DNA from: Nesterenkonia haasae
Lineage (GTDB): Bacteria > Actinomycetota > Actinomycetes > Actinomycetales > Micrococcaceae
Length of the DNA: 64,000 nucleotides
NCBI RefSeq assembly: GCF_010119385.1
Contig: NZ_VFIE01000024.1
Coordinates: 1-64,000, forward strand
Direction of reading: 5' to 3'
Part shown: positions 14,170-21,931 of the stretch, piece by piece
Position numbering within the stretch: position 1 is the first letter of the stretch
How the letters are laid out: each line of letters starts with the position of its first letter
Notes under the pieces: generated by a model
What the model saw: the letters and a program-made list of their open reading frames with translations, nothing else
Database searches by the model: none
What the model was told of the DNA's origin: nothing
Position numbers and translations under genes: made by a program

Positions 14170-16176
14170 ATGCCGCTGAATGTAGCCCAGAAACTCATTC
14201 ACTCGCACTTGGTCAGTGCAACACCGGAACCCGGTCACGAAATCGGGCTGAGCATCGACCAAACCCTCACCCAGGACGCTACCGGGACGATGGTGATGCT
14301 GGAACTCGAGTCTCTGGGCCTGGAGCGTATTAAGACAGAACTGTCAGTCCAGTACGTAGATCACAATCTGCTGCAGACGGACGAGAAGAATTCCGAGGAC
14401 CACCTGTTCCTGCAGTCGGCTGCGGAACGCTATGGGCTCTGGTTCTCGAAAGCTGGCAATGGTGTCTCTCACCCCGTGCACCAGGCCCACTTCGGCAGGC
14501 CCGGTGCCACAATGATCGGCTCCGACTCGCATACTTGTGCCGCCGGCGCTCTAGGGATGCTGGCCATCGGAGTCGGTGGACTGGAGATCGCCATGGCAAT
14601 GGCCGGCGACCCGCTCTACGTGGAGATGCCACAGATCTGGGGTGTTGAACTAACGGGCAAGCTGCCGGACTGGGTATCGGCCAAGGACGTCATTCTTGAA
14701 CTGTTGCGCCGTCACGACGTCAAAGGCGGGGTCGGAAAAATCATCGAATACCACGGGGAAGGGCTTGCACATCTCACGGCCATGGACCGCCACGTCATCG
14801 CAAACATGGGAGCTGAGCTCGGGGCAACCACGACGGTCTTTCCAGCTGACGACGCCGCCCACGACTACTTGAAGGCCGTGGGGCGTGCAGCGGACTTCAC
14901 GGAGCTGCTCGCGGACGAGGGCGCGACCTATGATGTCGAGGAGCGCATTGACTTGTCGAGCCTGGAACCCCTCATTGCTAAACCCTCCTCACCCGGCAAC
15001 GTGGTGCCGGTTCGCGAAGTTGCGGGAGAAGAGCTTCACCAAGTGGTCGTGGGTTCTTCAGCCAATCCGGGTCTGCGTGATTTCGCAGTGGTCGCCGAGA
15101 TTCTGCGTGGTGTGCAGACCGCAAGCGGCGTTTCCCTTGACATCAACCCCACCTCGCGAGAGATCCTCCAAGACCTCACCCGTGGAGGCTGGGTCCTAGA
15201 CTTGATCCGCTCCGGAGCTCGCATCCACCAGTCCGGGTGCCTGGGCTGCATCGGCATGGGGCAGGCCCCAGCGGTTGGTCGCAACAGCTTGCGCACCATG
15301 CCGCGGAACTTCCCAGGTCGTTCCGGAACGGATGAGGACTCGGTGTGGCTGTGTTCGCCAGAGACTGCGGCTGCAGCAGCTCTGACTGGGCGCATCACCG
15401 ACCCGCGCGATCTCGACATGCCTTATCCCGCCCCAGAGCTTCCGGAGAAGTACAGCATCAACACGGAGATGCTGAGCCCGCCATTGGAAGAAGCCGAGTC
15501 GCGCACAGTGGAATTGGTGAAGGGCACCAACATTCAGTCTCTTCCCACGTTTGATCCGTTGCCTGAAGAAATCGAGCTTCCTGTGCTGCTGAAGGTCGGG
15601 GACAACGTCTCCACCGACGAGATCATGCCCGCAGGTTCACGGGTTCTGCCCTTCCGCAGCAACATCCCGAAGATAGCTGAATTCGTCTTTATCCAGATAG
15701 ATGACACCTACCCCACCCGGGCAGCAGAGAACCCCGGCGGACACGCCATCATCGGCGGTGACAATTACGGTCAAGGGTCCTCACGCGAGCACGCCGTAAT
15801 CGCCCCTCGCCACCTCGGGCTGCGCATTGTTCTGGCAAAGTCCTTCGCACGTATCCACTGGCAGAACCTGGCTAACTTCGGAGTGCTGCCCCTAGAGTTC
15901 GCAGATCCGGAAGATGCCGTGCACATCACCCAAGGTGACGTGCTGTCCTTCTCGGACCTCCACCAGGCCCTGAGGTCAGGAAACTCAGTGACGGCTCGGG
16001 TCGGAGGTAAACCCATTGAACTGCGCCATCGGCTTTCCCACCGGCAGATGGAAATGGTCATAGCTGGCGGCCGGATCCCCTACCGCGCCGCCGAGTCGGA
16101 GGAAACCGACACTGCAGGCACCCAAGACAGCGACGTGCCCCCAGAGAAAGCTAAGCCCACCCAGCCCGAAGGCTGA
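14170..16176 (+). CDS. Aconitate hydratase-type hydro-lyase (short, Aquifex-type)
   Basis: This 668-residue enzyme starts at ATG 14170, 7 bases after AGGAGG; GTG 14167 is adjacent. It holds the aconitase catalytic half (GSDSHTCAAGALGMLAIGVGG near 117-137, abbreviated; RIHQSGCLGCIGMGQAP near 350) and the C-terminal swivel domain on the same chain (YGQGSSREHAVIAPRHLG). This is shorter than the roughly 890-residue AcnA. The substrate may be citrate/isocitrate or a related tricarboxylate. At the place where most aconitases have the first cluster cysteine in GSCTN, this protein reads GSSAN. It follows the AraC gene by 150 bases; a link is not proven. Confidence 0.85.
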   Translation: MPLNVAQKLIHSHLVSATPEPGHEIGLSIDQTLTQDATGTMVMLELESLGLERIKTELSVQYVDHNLLQTDEKNSEDHLFLQSAAERYGLWFSKAGNGVSHPVHQAHFGRPGATMIGSDSHTCAAGALGMLAIGVGGLEIAMAMAGDPLYVEMPQIWGVELTGKLPDWVSAKDVILELLRRHDVKGGVGKIIEYHGEGLAHLTAMDRHVIANMGAELGATTTVFPADDAAHDYLKAVGRAADFTELLADEGATYDVEERIDLSSLEPLIAKPSSPGNVVPVREVAGEELHQVVVGSSANPGLRDFAVVAEILRGVQTASGVSLDINPTSREILQDLTRGGWVLDLIRSGARIHQSGCLGCIGMGQAPAVGRNSLRTMPRNFPGRSGTDEDSVWLCSPETAAAAALTGRITDPRDLDMPYPAPELPEKYSINTEMLSPPLEEAESRTVELVKGTNIQSLPTFDPLPEEIELPVLLKVGDNVSTDEIMPAGSRVLPFRSNIPKIAEFVFIQIDDTYPTRAAENPGGHAIIGGDNYGQGSSREHAVIAPRHLGLRIVLAKSFARIHWQNLANFGVLPLEFADPEDAVHITQGDVLSFSDLHQALRSGNSVTARVGGKPIELRHRLSHRQMEMVIAGGRIPYRAAESEETDTAGTQDSDVPPEKAKPTQPEG

Positions 16177-16196
16177 ATATTTAACGTTCGCTCAGT

Positions 16197-16202
16197 TATG
16201 AT
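16197..16202 (+). promoter_or_regulatory. Candidate -10 box for the erm leader
   Basis: TATGAT ends 6 bases before the ATG of the erm leader ORF, so transcription would start at or next to that A and give a leaderless mRNA, the arrangement known for several actinobacterial resistance leaders. The -35 region (16174-16179, TGAATA) is weak. Confidence 0.45.
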
Positions 16203-16208
16203 TTCTCC

Positions 16209-16280
16209 ATGGCAAACGGAGAATCGATAGTGTTGGCCGCGATGCGCCCTTGGAGGGACGCCGCGGCGTCGAGCATCTGA
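16209..16280 (+). CDS. Candidate Erm leader peptide
   Basis: A 23-codon ORF reads MANGESIVLAAMRPWRDAAASSI and lies about 200 bases ahead of erm. No ribosome binding site precedes it, but a -10-like box is placed so that the transcript would begin at its ATG. Inducible erm genes are typically preceded by such short ORFs, in which a macrolide-bound ribosome stalls and refolds the downstream mRNA. Hairpins near the erm start fit this. No known stalling motif is exact, so this is inferred from layout. Confidence 0.6.
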   Translation: MANGESIVLAAMRPWRDAAASSI

Positions 16281-16365
16281 TCTAAGGACCCCCGGGCACC
16301 GCGCACGCATCACGCTGCGCTGCGCTGACTTACCCATCTCTGACGTGTCTTAGACTTCCCTGCGC

Positions 16366-16395
16366 GCCGCCGCACCAGCCGTAAAGCTGGGCGGC
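16366..16395 (+). promoter_or_regulatory. Hairpin in the erm leader region
   Basis: GCCGC (16366-16370) plus CCAGC (16375-16379) pair with GCTGG (16386-16390) plus GCGGC (16391-16395), with a 4-base bulge and a 6-base loop. It is a candidate part of the attenuator that separates the leader ORF from erm. Confidence 0.4.
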
Positions 16396-16442
16396 ACAGG
16401 ACAGACCCTACCCATCTGCATCTACGCGATTCGCTGTGCCTG

Positions 16443-16465
16443 CCTGGAACCATTTCGATTCCAGG
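16443..16465 (+). promoter_or_regulatory. Hairpin adjoining the erm ribosome binding site
   Basis: CCTGGAA (16443-16449) pairs with TTCCAGG (16459-16465) around a 9-base loop. The second arm runs into the AGGGAGA ribosome site (16463-16469), so folding would hide its first bases. This is the classic arrangement for translational attenuation. Confidence 0.5.
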
Positions 16466-16475
16466 GAGAATTTCC

Positions 16476-17303
16476 TTGTCTACCTTTACCGACGGTCGTC
16501 ACGAACACGGCCAAAACTTCCTCACCGATCCCCGCACTATTGCGCAGATCATCGGCATCGTCAGCCGAACACAGGGGCCACTCCTAGAGATCGGACCTGG
16601 ACGTGGTGCGCTCACGCTGCCCTTGCAAAAGCTCGAGCGTCCACTCACCGCAGTCGAAATCCACCCAGGACTGGCGCGCACGCTCGAGCCTGAGCTTCAC
16701 CGACAGCACAATGTAGTCACGGCTGATTTTCTCAGCTACCCATTGCCTCGTGAGCCGCACGTCATCGTTGGAAATCTGCCGTTTCACCTGACCACGGCCA
16801 TATTGCGGAAACTGCTTCACGATCAGCACTGGGAGCAGTCAATTCTGCTCACCCAATGGGAAGTCGCCAGACGACGCGCTGGAGTGGGCGGATCGAGCAT
16901 GATGACCGCACAGTGGGCGCCGTATTACGAGTTCACCCTGGCGGGCAGAGTGTCTGCGCGCGCGTTCACACCTGCCCCGAGCGTCGATGGTGGGATTTTC
17001 ACCATAAGCCGGCGATCGACTCCCTTAGTTCCGTGGGCTGACCGGAAACCATACGCCCAGTTTGTTCATGCCGTATTTACCGGCCCCGGGCGAGGCATGG
17101 CACGAGTTCTGCGGAACACCACTGGCCTGAGCGCGTCAGAGGTGGGCCAATGGTCCGGTAAGGCTGGAGTCCGCTCCCAGGCTCTTCCGAAAGACCTCAC
17201 GGCCGACCAGTGGGCGGCTTTGTGGTCAGATCGACGAGGGAGAACGGGAAAGACCGAACGGGCAGGACCTGCGGTGGGGAAGAAACGACGGCGACGCCGC
17301 TGA
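16476..17303 (+). CDS. erm: Erm-type 23S rRNA (adenine) N-6-methyltransferase
   Basis: This 275-residue enzyme starts at TTG 16476, 6 bases after AGGGAGA. It opens with the Erm/KsgA signature HEHGQNFLTD, has the SAM-binding LLEIGPGRGALT (about 36-47) and the catalytic motif IV NLPFH (about 106), and ends in a basic tail (GKKRRRRR) as in actinobacterial Erm proteins. Family members methylate A2058 of 23S rRNA and give macrolide, lincosamide and streptogramin B resistance. The NLPFH motif and lack of a KsgA-like C-terminus favour Erm over RsmA. The upstream leader ORF and hairpins suggest drug-inducible translation. Confidence 0.9.
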   Translation: MSTFTDGRHEHGQNFLTDPRTIAQIIGIVSRTQGPLLEIGPGRGALTLPLQKLERPLTAVEIHPGLARTLEPELHRQHNVVTADFLSYPLPREPHVIVGNLPFHLTTAILRKLLHDQHWEQSILLTQWEVARRRAGVGGSSMMTAQWAPYYEFTLAGRVSARAFTPAPSVDGGIFTISRRSTPLVPWADRKPYAQFVHAVFTGPGRGMARVLRNTTGLSASEVGQWSGKAGVRSQALPKDLTADQWAALWSDRRGRTGKTERAGPAVGKKRRRRR

Positions 17304-17351
17304 GGCTCCCTCTGGAAGCCAACCTCGAGACCCTCCACCTGTGATCGGATG

Positions 17352-17397
17352 AGTGACAAGTGAGCGAGACTCTAAGGGGTCTCGCTCACTTGTCACT
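17352..17397. terminator. Long perfect hairpin after erm
   Basis: AGTGACAAGTGAGCGAGAC (17352-17370) is repeated exactly as its complement at 17379-17397 around an 8-base loop, a 19-pair perfect stem 48 bases after the erm stop. It lacks a U-tract, but position between convergent genes supports a bidirectional terminator. Confidence 0.7.
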
Positions 17398-17463
17398 GAG
17401 GCCTCATCCTGGTCCGGTTCACTCCATTAGCTGTCCCGGGATGAGTCATTTCCCTCCGGTTCG

Positions 17464-17697
17464 CTAAGCCGCGAGCCTGACCCCACGCAATTCACGGGAG
17501 CGCGGAGTGCTGGCGCTGGCGTCTCTGGGCGCGCTTTCACCCAAGAAAACTAGGCTTCTCTGCAGGGTGTGAAGCCAGCCTGCCCATCCCAGCGAGCGCA
17601 GCGGCACACGCTCCTCAGACGGCGTCGCCAAAAGCCCAATAGCGGTATATCCCACGAGGACAGCTGCTGAGGCAACCAAAAACAATACCCAGCTCAT
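17464..17697 (-). CDS. Small hypothetical membrane protein
   Basis: This 77-residue protein starts at ATG 17697 with AGGAG at good distance, which supports translation. Residues 1-24 form one hydrophobic segment (WVLFLVASAAVLVGYTAIGLL); the rest is a polar, Arg/Ser-rich cytoplasmic or external tail. No family is recognised. It stands alone between the erm terminator and the GlxA-type gene. Confidence 0.6.
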   Translation of the reverse strand: MSWVLFLVASAAVLVGYTAIGLLATPSEERVPLRSLGWAGWLHTLQRSLVFLGESAPRDASASTPRSRELRGVRLAA

Positions 17698-17864
17698 AGC
17701 GAGCTCCTAACTTGTCGCGTTCTGAGCCGTTCCGACTCAGATTTCGAGCCAGTTCGGCACTAACGGGGGTGGCAACCTGCCTCCTACTGTGCGGACGAGA
17801 CCAGCTTTTCGGGCCGATCCGCTCCCCCCTGATAAGCATGATTCACGCGAAGGACTCGCACGAG

Positions 17865-17899
17865 TGGCAGGAATGACATCTATCGTTCAATTCCTGCCA
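17865..17899. terminator. Hairpin downstream of the GlxA-type gene
   Basis: TGGCAGGAA (17865-17873) and TTCCTGCCA (17891-17899) form a 9-pair perfect stem with a 17-base loop, beginning 27 bases beyond the stop of the minus-strand regulator gene. It is a plausible terminator. The rest of 17698-17925 shows nothing further. Confidence 0.5.
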
Positions 17900-17925
17900 A
17901 CTATGGATCGCTCGGGTGCCAGAGT

Positions 17926-18876
17926 CTAGGAGGTGACGGAAAAGCGGCGTCGGTACTGCTGCGGACTGATCCTTCGGAGTCGACTGAAGTGCTGGCGCAG
18001 CGTGGCAGCATTGCCGAAGCCGACTTCACCCGCGATGCGCTCAATGGAGAGCTCAGTCTCCTCGAGGAGCTGCTCAGCCCGATGTACGCGCCGAGCAGTG
18101 ATCCATGCATGCGGCGTCGTACCCGTCTCGTCGCGGAAGCGGCGGGCGAAGGTTCGTGGTGACATGGCCACCCGCCGAGCCAGAGTGTCGACATCCAGCG
18201 ATTCGTGGAGATTCCCTACGATCCAGGAGATCAGTGGCTCCAGGGTGTCGGACTGGCACTCGGGGACGGGGTCCTTGATGAACTGCGCCTGACCACCTTG
18301 GCGCTGCGTTGGTACCACCATGCGCCGCGCGACCGTATTGGCCACCGCGGACCCAAACTCCTGGCGCCACAAATGAAGACTTGCGTCAAGACCAGCTGCC
18401 GTGCCAGCACTGGTGAGGATGGGTCCATCTTCAACGTAGAGGACTTCCGGGACGACTTCCGCCGCGGGGAACTGTTCTGCAAGTTCCGATGTGTGCATCC
18501 AATGAGTCGTGCAGCGGCGCCCGTCCAACAGTCCTGCCTCACCCAACACAAAGGCCCCGGAGCAGATAGACATGATCCTGGCAGCTCGTTCAGAGGCTGC
18601 GTGCAACACCTCGATCACCTCAGTCGGGATGGCAGTGCTGCAATACATTGCCGGAAGAATCACGAGGTCCGCCTCAGCCACTCGATCGAGCCCGTGGCTG
18701 ACATTCAGGCCAAAACCGGAGATTGTGCGGACCGCCCGTCCTCCCGGGCTGCAGACCGCGAAGTCCATGACGGGTATACCGTGATCGGAGCGGTCCCTCC
18801 CCCACGCTTCGCAGGCCACGCCTAGCTCGAACGGCGAGACATCGTCGAAGACGATAACGGCCACGTTGCTGATCAT
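17926..18876 (-). CDS. GlxA family transcriptional regulator (DJ-1/PfpI plus AraC)
   Basis: This 316-residue protein starts with ATG (MISNVAVIVFDD). Residues 1-185 form a DJ-1/PfpI-like domain with the cysteine elbow MSICSGAFVLGEAGLL near 105 and the CTTHW motif typical of GlxA. The C-terminal 95 residues form an AraC helix-turn-helix (LARRVAMSPRTFARRF, ending SPQQYRRRF). Members control catabolism of glycine betaine, carnitine, arginine or similar amines. No target gene is adjacent, so its regulon is unknown. Confidence 0.92.
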   Translation of the reverse strand: MISNVAVIVFDDVSPFELGVACEAWGRDRSDHGIPVMDFAVCSPGGRAVRTISGFGLNVSHGLDRVAEADLVILPAMYCSTAIPTEVIEVLHAASERAARIMSICSGAFVLGEAGLLDGRRCTTHWMHTSELAEQFPAAEVVPEVLYVEDGPILTSAGTAAGLDASLHLWRQEFGSAVANTVARRMVVPTQRQGGQAQFIKDPVPECQSDTLEPLISWIVGNLHESLDVDTLARRVAMSPRTFARRFRDETGTTPHAWITARRVHRAEQLLEETELSIERIAGEVGFGNAATLRQHFSRLRRISPQQYRRRFSVTS

Positions 18877-18965
18877 GTCTCCATGATTCCACAGATCTGG
18901 CAGTTAATCATCGATAGTCTTAAATCTGCCATATCAGCCCTGTAGGCACGACTTACGGTCCGTGA

Positions 18966-19532
18966 TCAAGAACCTGCGGGCTGAGACTTCTGCATGTACC
19001 GCTGGACTTTTATTCGATTGCCGCACCGACGCATCGAGCACCAGCGCCGCTTCACACCCCGCGAAGCATCGACGAACACCAGGCCGCACCGTTCATGCTC
19101 GCATTCTTTGACTCTTTCGGTACCGTATTCGCCAACCATCCAGATGAAGTCATGTGCAAGCACGCTCAGCAAAGCGTGGACTGACCCGACGGTAGGTCGA
19201 GCAACCGCGACCCCGTGTCCACGCGGGGCCTCCTTCAGAAGGGCCCCCGGCAACGCATATGCGTAGTGGTTGACCATCTCAATGTCTGCTGAGCTGGTGG
19301 GTCCATTCGGTGACATCACCAATGCATACAGAGCTTCACGGAACCGTAGAACTTCTTCACGTTCACTGTCCTCAACAGGGAGGGCAACTGAAGACAACCC
19401 TTGAGCATCCGCCCACCGGGAGACACTCGCTGGCGTTGTGAGTGTCTCCCGGGGCTCAGCGGACCACCGGTCGCGCTTGGTATTGACCAGGTCAAGACTT
19501 ACGACGCCGCCAACGAACAACCAGTCCTCCAT
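18966..19532 (-). CDS. CGNR zinc-finger transcriptional regulator
   Basis: This 188-residue protein has the ABATE-type N-terminal domain (FVGGVVSLDLVNT) and a C-terminal CGNR zinc finger at about 145-180: C-x4-C (CEHERCG), then CSMRRCGNRIKVQRY. This family is found mainly in Actinobacteria and is thought to be stress-responsive DNA-binding regulators. It is divergent from the alpha/beta hydrolase gene with only 45 bases between them, so it probably controls that gene and itself. Confidence 0.9.
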   Translation of the reverse strand: MEDWLFVGGVVSLDLVNTKRDRWSAEPRETLTTPASVSRWADAQGLSSVALPVEDSEREEVLRFREALYALVMSPNGPTSSADIEMVNHYAYALPGALLKEAPRGHGVAVARPTVGSVHALLSVLAHDFIWMVGEYGTERVKECEHERCGLVFVDASRGVKRRWCSMRRCGNRIKVQRYMQKSQPAGS

Positions 19533-19577
19533 GCCCCCACCCTATGCCTAACCACCTTATGCGGTTATATTGGCTCT

Positions 19578-20420
19578 ATGAGGCACATCGCACAACTCAG
19601 CCAGATCAAGATGAGCTATACCGACACCGGAGGAACCAAGCCCTTGGTGGTGCTGCTTCATGGGTGGCCACAGACCTCCCAATGCTGGGACCCGCTCATC
19701 CCGAGTCTGGCCGAGGACTACCGCGTCGTCGCACCGGATCTGCGCGGCTATGGGCTCACCGACAAGCCTCGCCGCGGCTTCGAAAAGAAAACAATGGCCC
19801 AGGATATTCACGAGTTGATCGACCACCTGGGGTACAGCTCAGTGCGCCTTGTCGGTCATGATCGGGGCGCCAGAGTCGCCCACCGCTTCGCGCTCGATCA
19901 CGGTGAGGTCCTCACCCATCTCACTCTTCTGGACATTGCCCCCACTCTTCACATGTTCCGCCATGGCGGCATTGACATCGCCCAGGGTTACTGGCACTGG
20001 CTGTTCCACATGAAAGACGATCTCCCGGAGCTACTCGTCGGTCCTCATATTGATGAATACCTTCGCTTCTTCTTTGAACGATGGACCCTGCAGCGCGCCG
20101 CCCTCGAACCGGTGATCGCGGACTATGTGGAGGCGTTCTCTCAGCCGGGAGCGCTGCGGTCTGGATTCGACGACTACCGTGCCACCGACGTTGATCTGAT
20201 TCACGATGCTGGAGATTTCGATGCCGGAAGGACCGTGGGCCTCCCGGTTCAGGTTTTATGGGGAGACCAGGGGCTGGTAGGAGGCAAAGACGTCCTTGGA
20301 TTCTGGAAGCCCTTCGCTCCGCGCGCTTTCGGAGAGCCGCTAAGGGCTTGCGGCCATTTCATCCCGGAGGAGCAGCCTGGAGTCCTGCTTGACAAGCTCA
20401 AGCATCACCTCGCTGCTTAG
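19578..20420 (+). CDS. Alpha/beta hydrolase, epoxide hydrolase/haloacetate dehalogenase type
   Basis: This 280-residue enzyme starts at ATG 19578. A TATATT box at 19566-19571 ends 6 bases before it, so the mRNA may be leaderless; the longer upstream frame overlaps the divergent gene and is rejected. The oxyanion HGWPQ motif (29-33) is followed by the nucleophile elbow GHDRG with Asp95, not Ser, which is the mark of epoxide hydrolases and haloacid/haloacetate dehalogenases. The catalytic His is in GHFIPEEQP. It acts on an unknown epoxide or halogenated acid and is probably regulated by the adjacent CGNR protein. Confidence 0.88.
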   Translation: MRHIAQLSQIKMSYTDTGGTKPLVVLLHGWPQTSQCWDPLIPSLAEDYRVVAPDLRGYGLTDKPRRGFEKKTMAQDIHELIDHLGYSSVRLVGHDRGARVAHRFALDHGEVLTHLTLLDIAPTLHMFRHGGIDIAQGYWHWLFHMKDDLPELLVGPHIDEYLRFFFERWTLQRAALEPVIADYVEAFSQPGALRSGFDDYRATDVDLIHDAGDFDAGRTVGLPVQVLWGDQGLVGGKDVLGFWKPFAPRAFGEPLRACGHFIPEEQPGVLLDKLKHHLAA

Positions 20421-20685
20421 CCGCCTGTCCCCGATCATGGTCTGAGTCGCAGCGCACGAAGTCTGAGCCTCTATTGTTTTGGCACGGTGTGCATCAGAAT
20501 TACGAATCGTCGCAGCCCTCCCACTGGCGCAGATGCAGGCTCCAGACCTCTCGCTCAAGGAGACTACGCTCCTGGATTTCCCGGGGTGATTGCGCGATGA
20601 TACTCCTCAGAAAGTCTGACCCTGGGCAGGACAGGCCCGTAGTCGCTGCTGGGCACAGCCACACATATGCCGAGAAAGTTCGTCT

Positions 20686-20886
20686 ATGAAAACAACACGC
20701 GCGTGGAACATCGCGGCGGGGTTCTTCTTCGCCCTCACAGCCGGGGGTGTGGTGGTAGCTGCCTCTCGTCTACATCAAGCGGAGTTATGTCCCCTTCCAT
20801 CCCTTTACCTGGGGATCGGAGGCCCATTGACCGCCGCGGTGGTCTGCTACCTGGTGGGATATCACCAGCAGCTCACCAAGCAGTAG
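20686..20886 (+). CDS. Small hypothetical membrane protein with two spans
   Basis: This 66-residue protein has a short basic N-terminus and two hydrophobic segments (about 8-26 and 41-58), and ends in a polar tail. A GAGAAAG-like site precedes the ATG. No family is recognised. It stands alone between the hydrolase gene and the TPP riboswitch. The preceding gap (20421-20685) holds nothing I can identify. Confidence 0.5.
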   Translation: MKTTRAWNIAAGFFFALTAGGVVVAASRLHQAELCPLPSLYLGIGGPLTAAVVCYLVGYHQQLTKQ

Positions 20887-20926
20887 CGGTTGTGCGCAAT
20901 GACAGACCCATGATTAGGTCGGTATG

Positions 20927-21032
20927 TGACACGGGGTACCTAGACTGACCGGAGTTTTGCTCTGGAGAGGTTTACGGCTGAGAACACACCCGTTGAACCT
21001 GATCCAGTTAGCACTGGCGAAGGGATTGTCCG
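20927..21032 (+). ncRNA. TPP riboswitch (THI element)
   Basis: The conserved core is clear: GGGGTACC at 20933-20940, CTGAGA at 20978-20983, ACCCG at 20988-20992 followed by TTGAACCTGATC, then CTGG and CGAAGGGA near 21014-21025. These are the thiamin-pyrimidine and pyrophosphate binding sections of the TPP aptamer. About 125 bases separate it from the ATG of the SDR gene; a CTGCC/GGGCAG hairpin lies within that expression platform. Thiamin pyrophosphate should repress the downstream operon, which contains no classical thiamin gene. Confidence 0.92.
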
Positions 21033-21157
21033 GTTCTGCTGGTCTCCGCCTGCCACTCGGGTTGAGCAGGGCAGGATCGCGCAGGTGCGTCCGCTCTTGA
21101 AGCGGCTCGTCAGCGCGCTCGGAGTGCCTTCGCCTCTATCAAAGAGAGACAAGGCAC

Positions 21158-21931
21158 ATGACTGCAGAAGCCCTCCCCCTTGACCAGCAAGTCGTCGTCG
21201 TCACCGGTGGCGCACGCGGACTCGGAGCCGCAATCGCCAAGACGTTCCTCGCTCAGGGCGCGCACGTCGTCATCAACTACCGCGCGTCGAAAGAGGCGGC
21301 CGAAACTCTCGCCGCGGCTCATCCTGGGAAAGCCATCGCCGTCGAAGGCGATATTCGTGATCGCAGCGCGGTGGAACATCTCATCAGCACCGCCGCTGCA
21401 CAACTCGGCCCAGTGACCACCGTGATCAACAACGCTCTCGTCGACTTCACCTTCAACGGTGATGCCCGGCCCAAAGCCAAGGAGATCACCTTCGAGGCGC
21501 TCAGCCAGCAGTTCGAAGGTGCGGTGAAGGGCGCCCTGAACGTTATCCAGGCTGCCCACCCCGGTATGGCGCGAGCAGGCTTCGGACGGATCATCAACAT
21601 TGGGACGAACCTGTTCCAGCACCCCGTCGTGCCGTACCACGACTACACCGCGGCCAAGGCTGCGCTGCTATCGCTGACCAGGACCTTTGCCGATGACCTG
21701 GGCCCGGAAGGAATCTGCGTGAATATGGTCTCCGGTGGGCTGCTGCGCACGACAGATGCCTCTGCAGCTACCCCAGAAGCCGTATTCGAAGGAATCGCAG
21801 CAGGGACGCCGCTGCGCACAGTCACAACACCGGATCAACTTGCTGATGCCACCTTGTTCTTCGCCTCGCCATGGTCCCGGGGCGTCACCGGACAGAATCT
21901 CATCGTCGACGGTGGTCTCATCAAAGGATGA
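21158..21931 (+). CDS. Short-chain dehydrogenase/reductase under TPP riboswitch
   Basis: This 257-residue protein is a classical SDR: TGGARGLG (16-23) binds NAD(P)H, NNA follows near 90, and the active site Tyr and Lys are in YHDYTAAKAAL (about 160-170). The C-terminus GVTGQNLIVDGG is typical of 3-oxoacyl-ACP reductase-like members. It is the first gene after the TPP riboswitch and overlaps the flavin monooxygenase gene by 4 bases. I recall SDR genes (called oarX) being listed among THI-element-controlled genes, which should be verified. The substrate is probably a thiamin-related alcohol or ketone. Confidence 0.88.
   Translation: MTAEALPLDQQVVVVTGGARGLGAAIAKTFLAQGAHVVINYRASKEAAETLAAAHPGKAIAVEGDIRDRSAVEHLISTAAAQLGPVTTVINNALVDFTFNGDARPKAKEITFEALSQQFEGAVKGALNVIQAAHPGMARAGFGRIINIGTNLFQHPVVPYHDYTAAKAALLSLTRTFADDLGPEGICVNMVSGGLLRTTDASAATPEAVFEGIAAGTPLRTVTTPDQLADATLFFASPWSRGVTGQNLIVDGGLIKG

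Noticed and set aside
16175-16184. AT-rich GAATATTTAA as a WhiB7 box for erm
   Set aside because: It is too close to the -10 candidate to lie upstream of a proper -35 element, so the geometry of WhiB7-dependent promoters is not met.
18205-18825. 206-codon plus-strand frame inside the GlxA-type gene
   Set aside because: Antisense shadow of a well-supported regulator gene, with no ribosome site.
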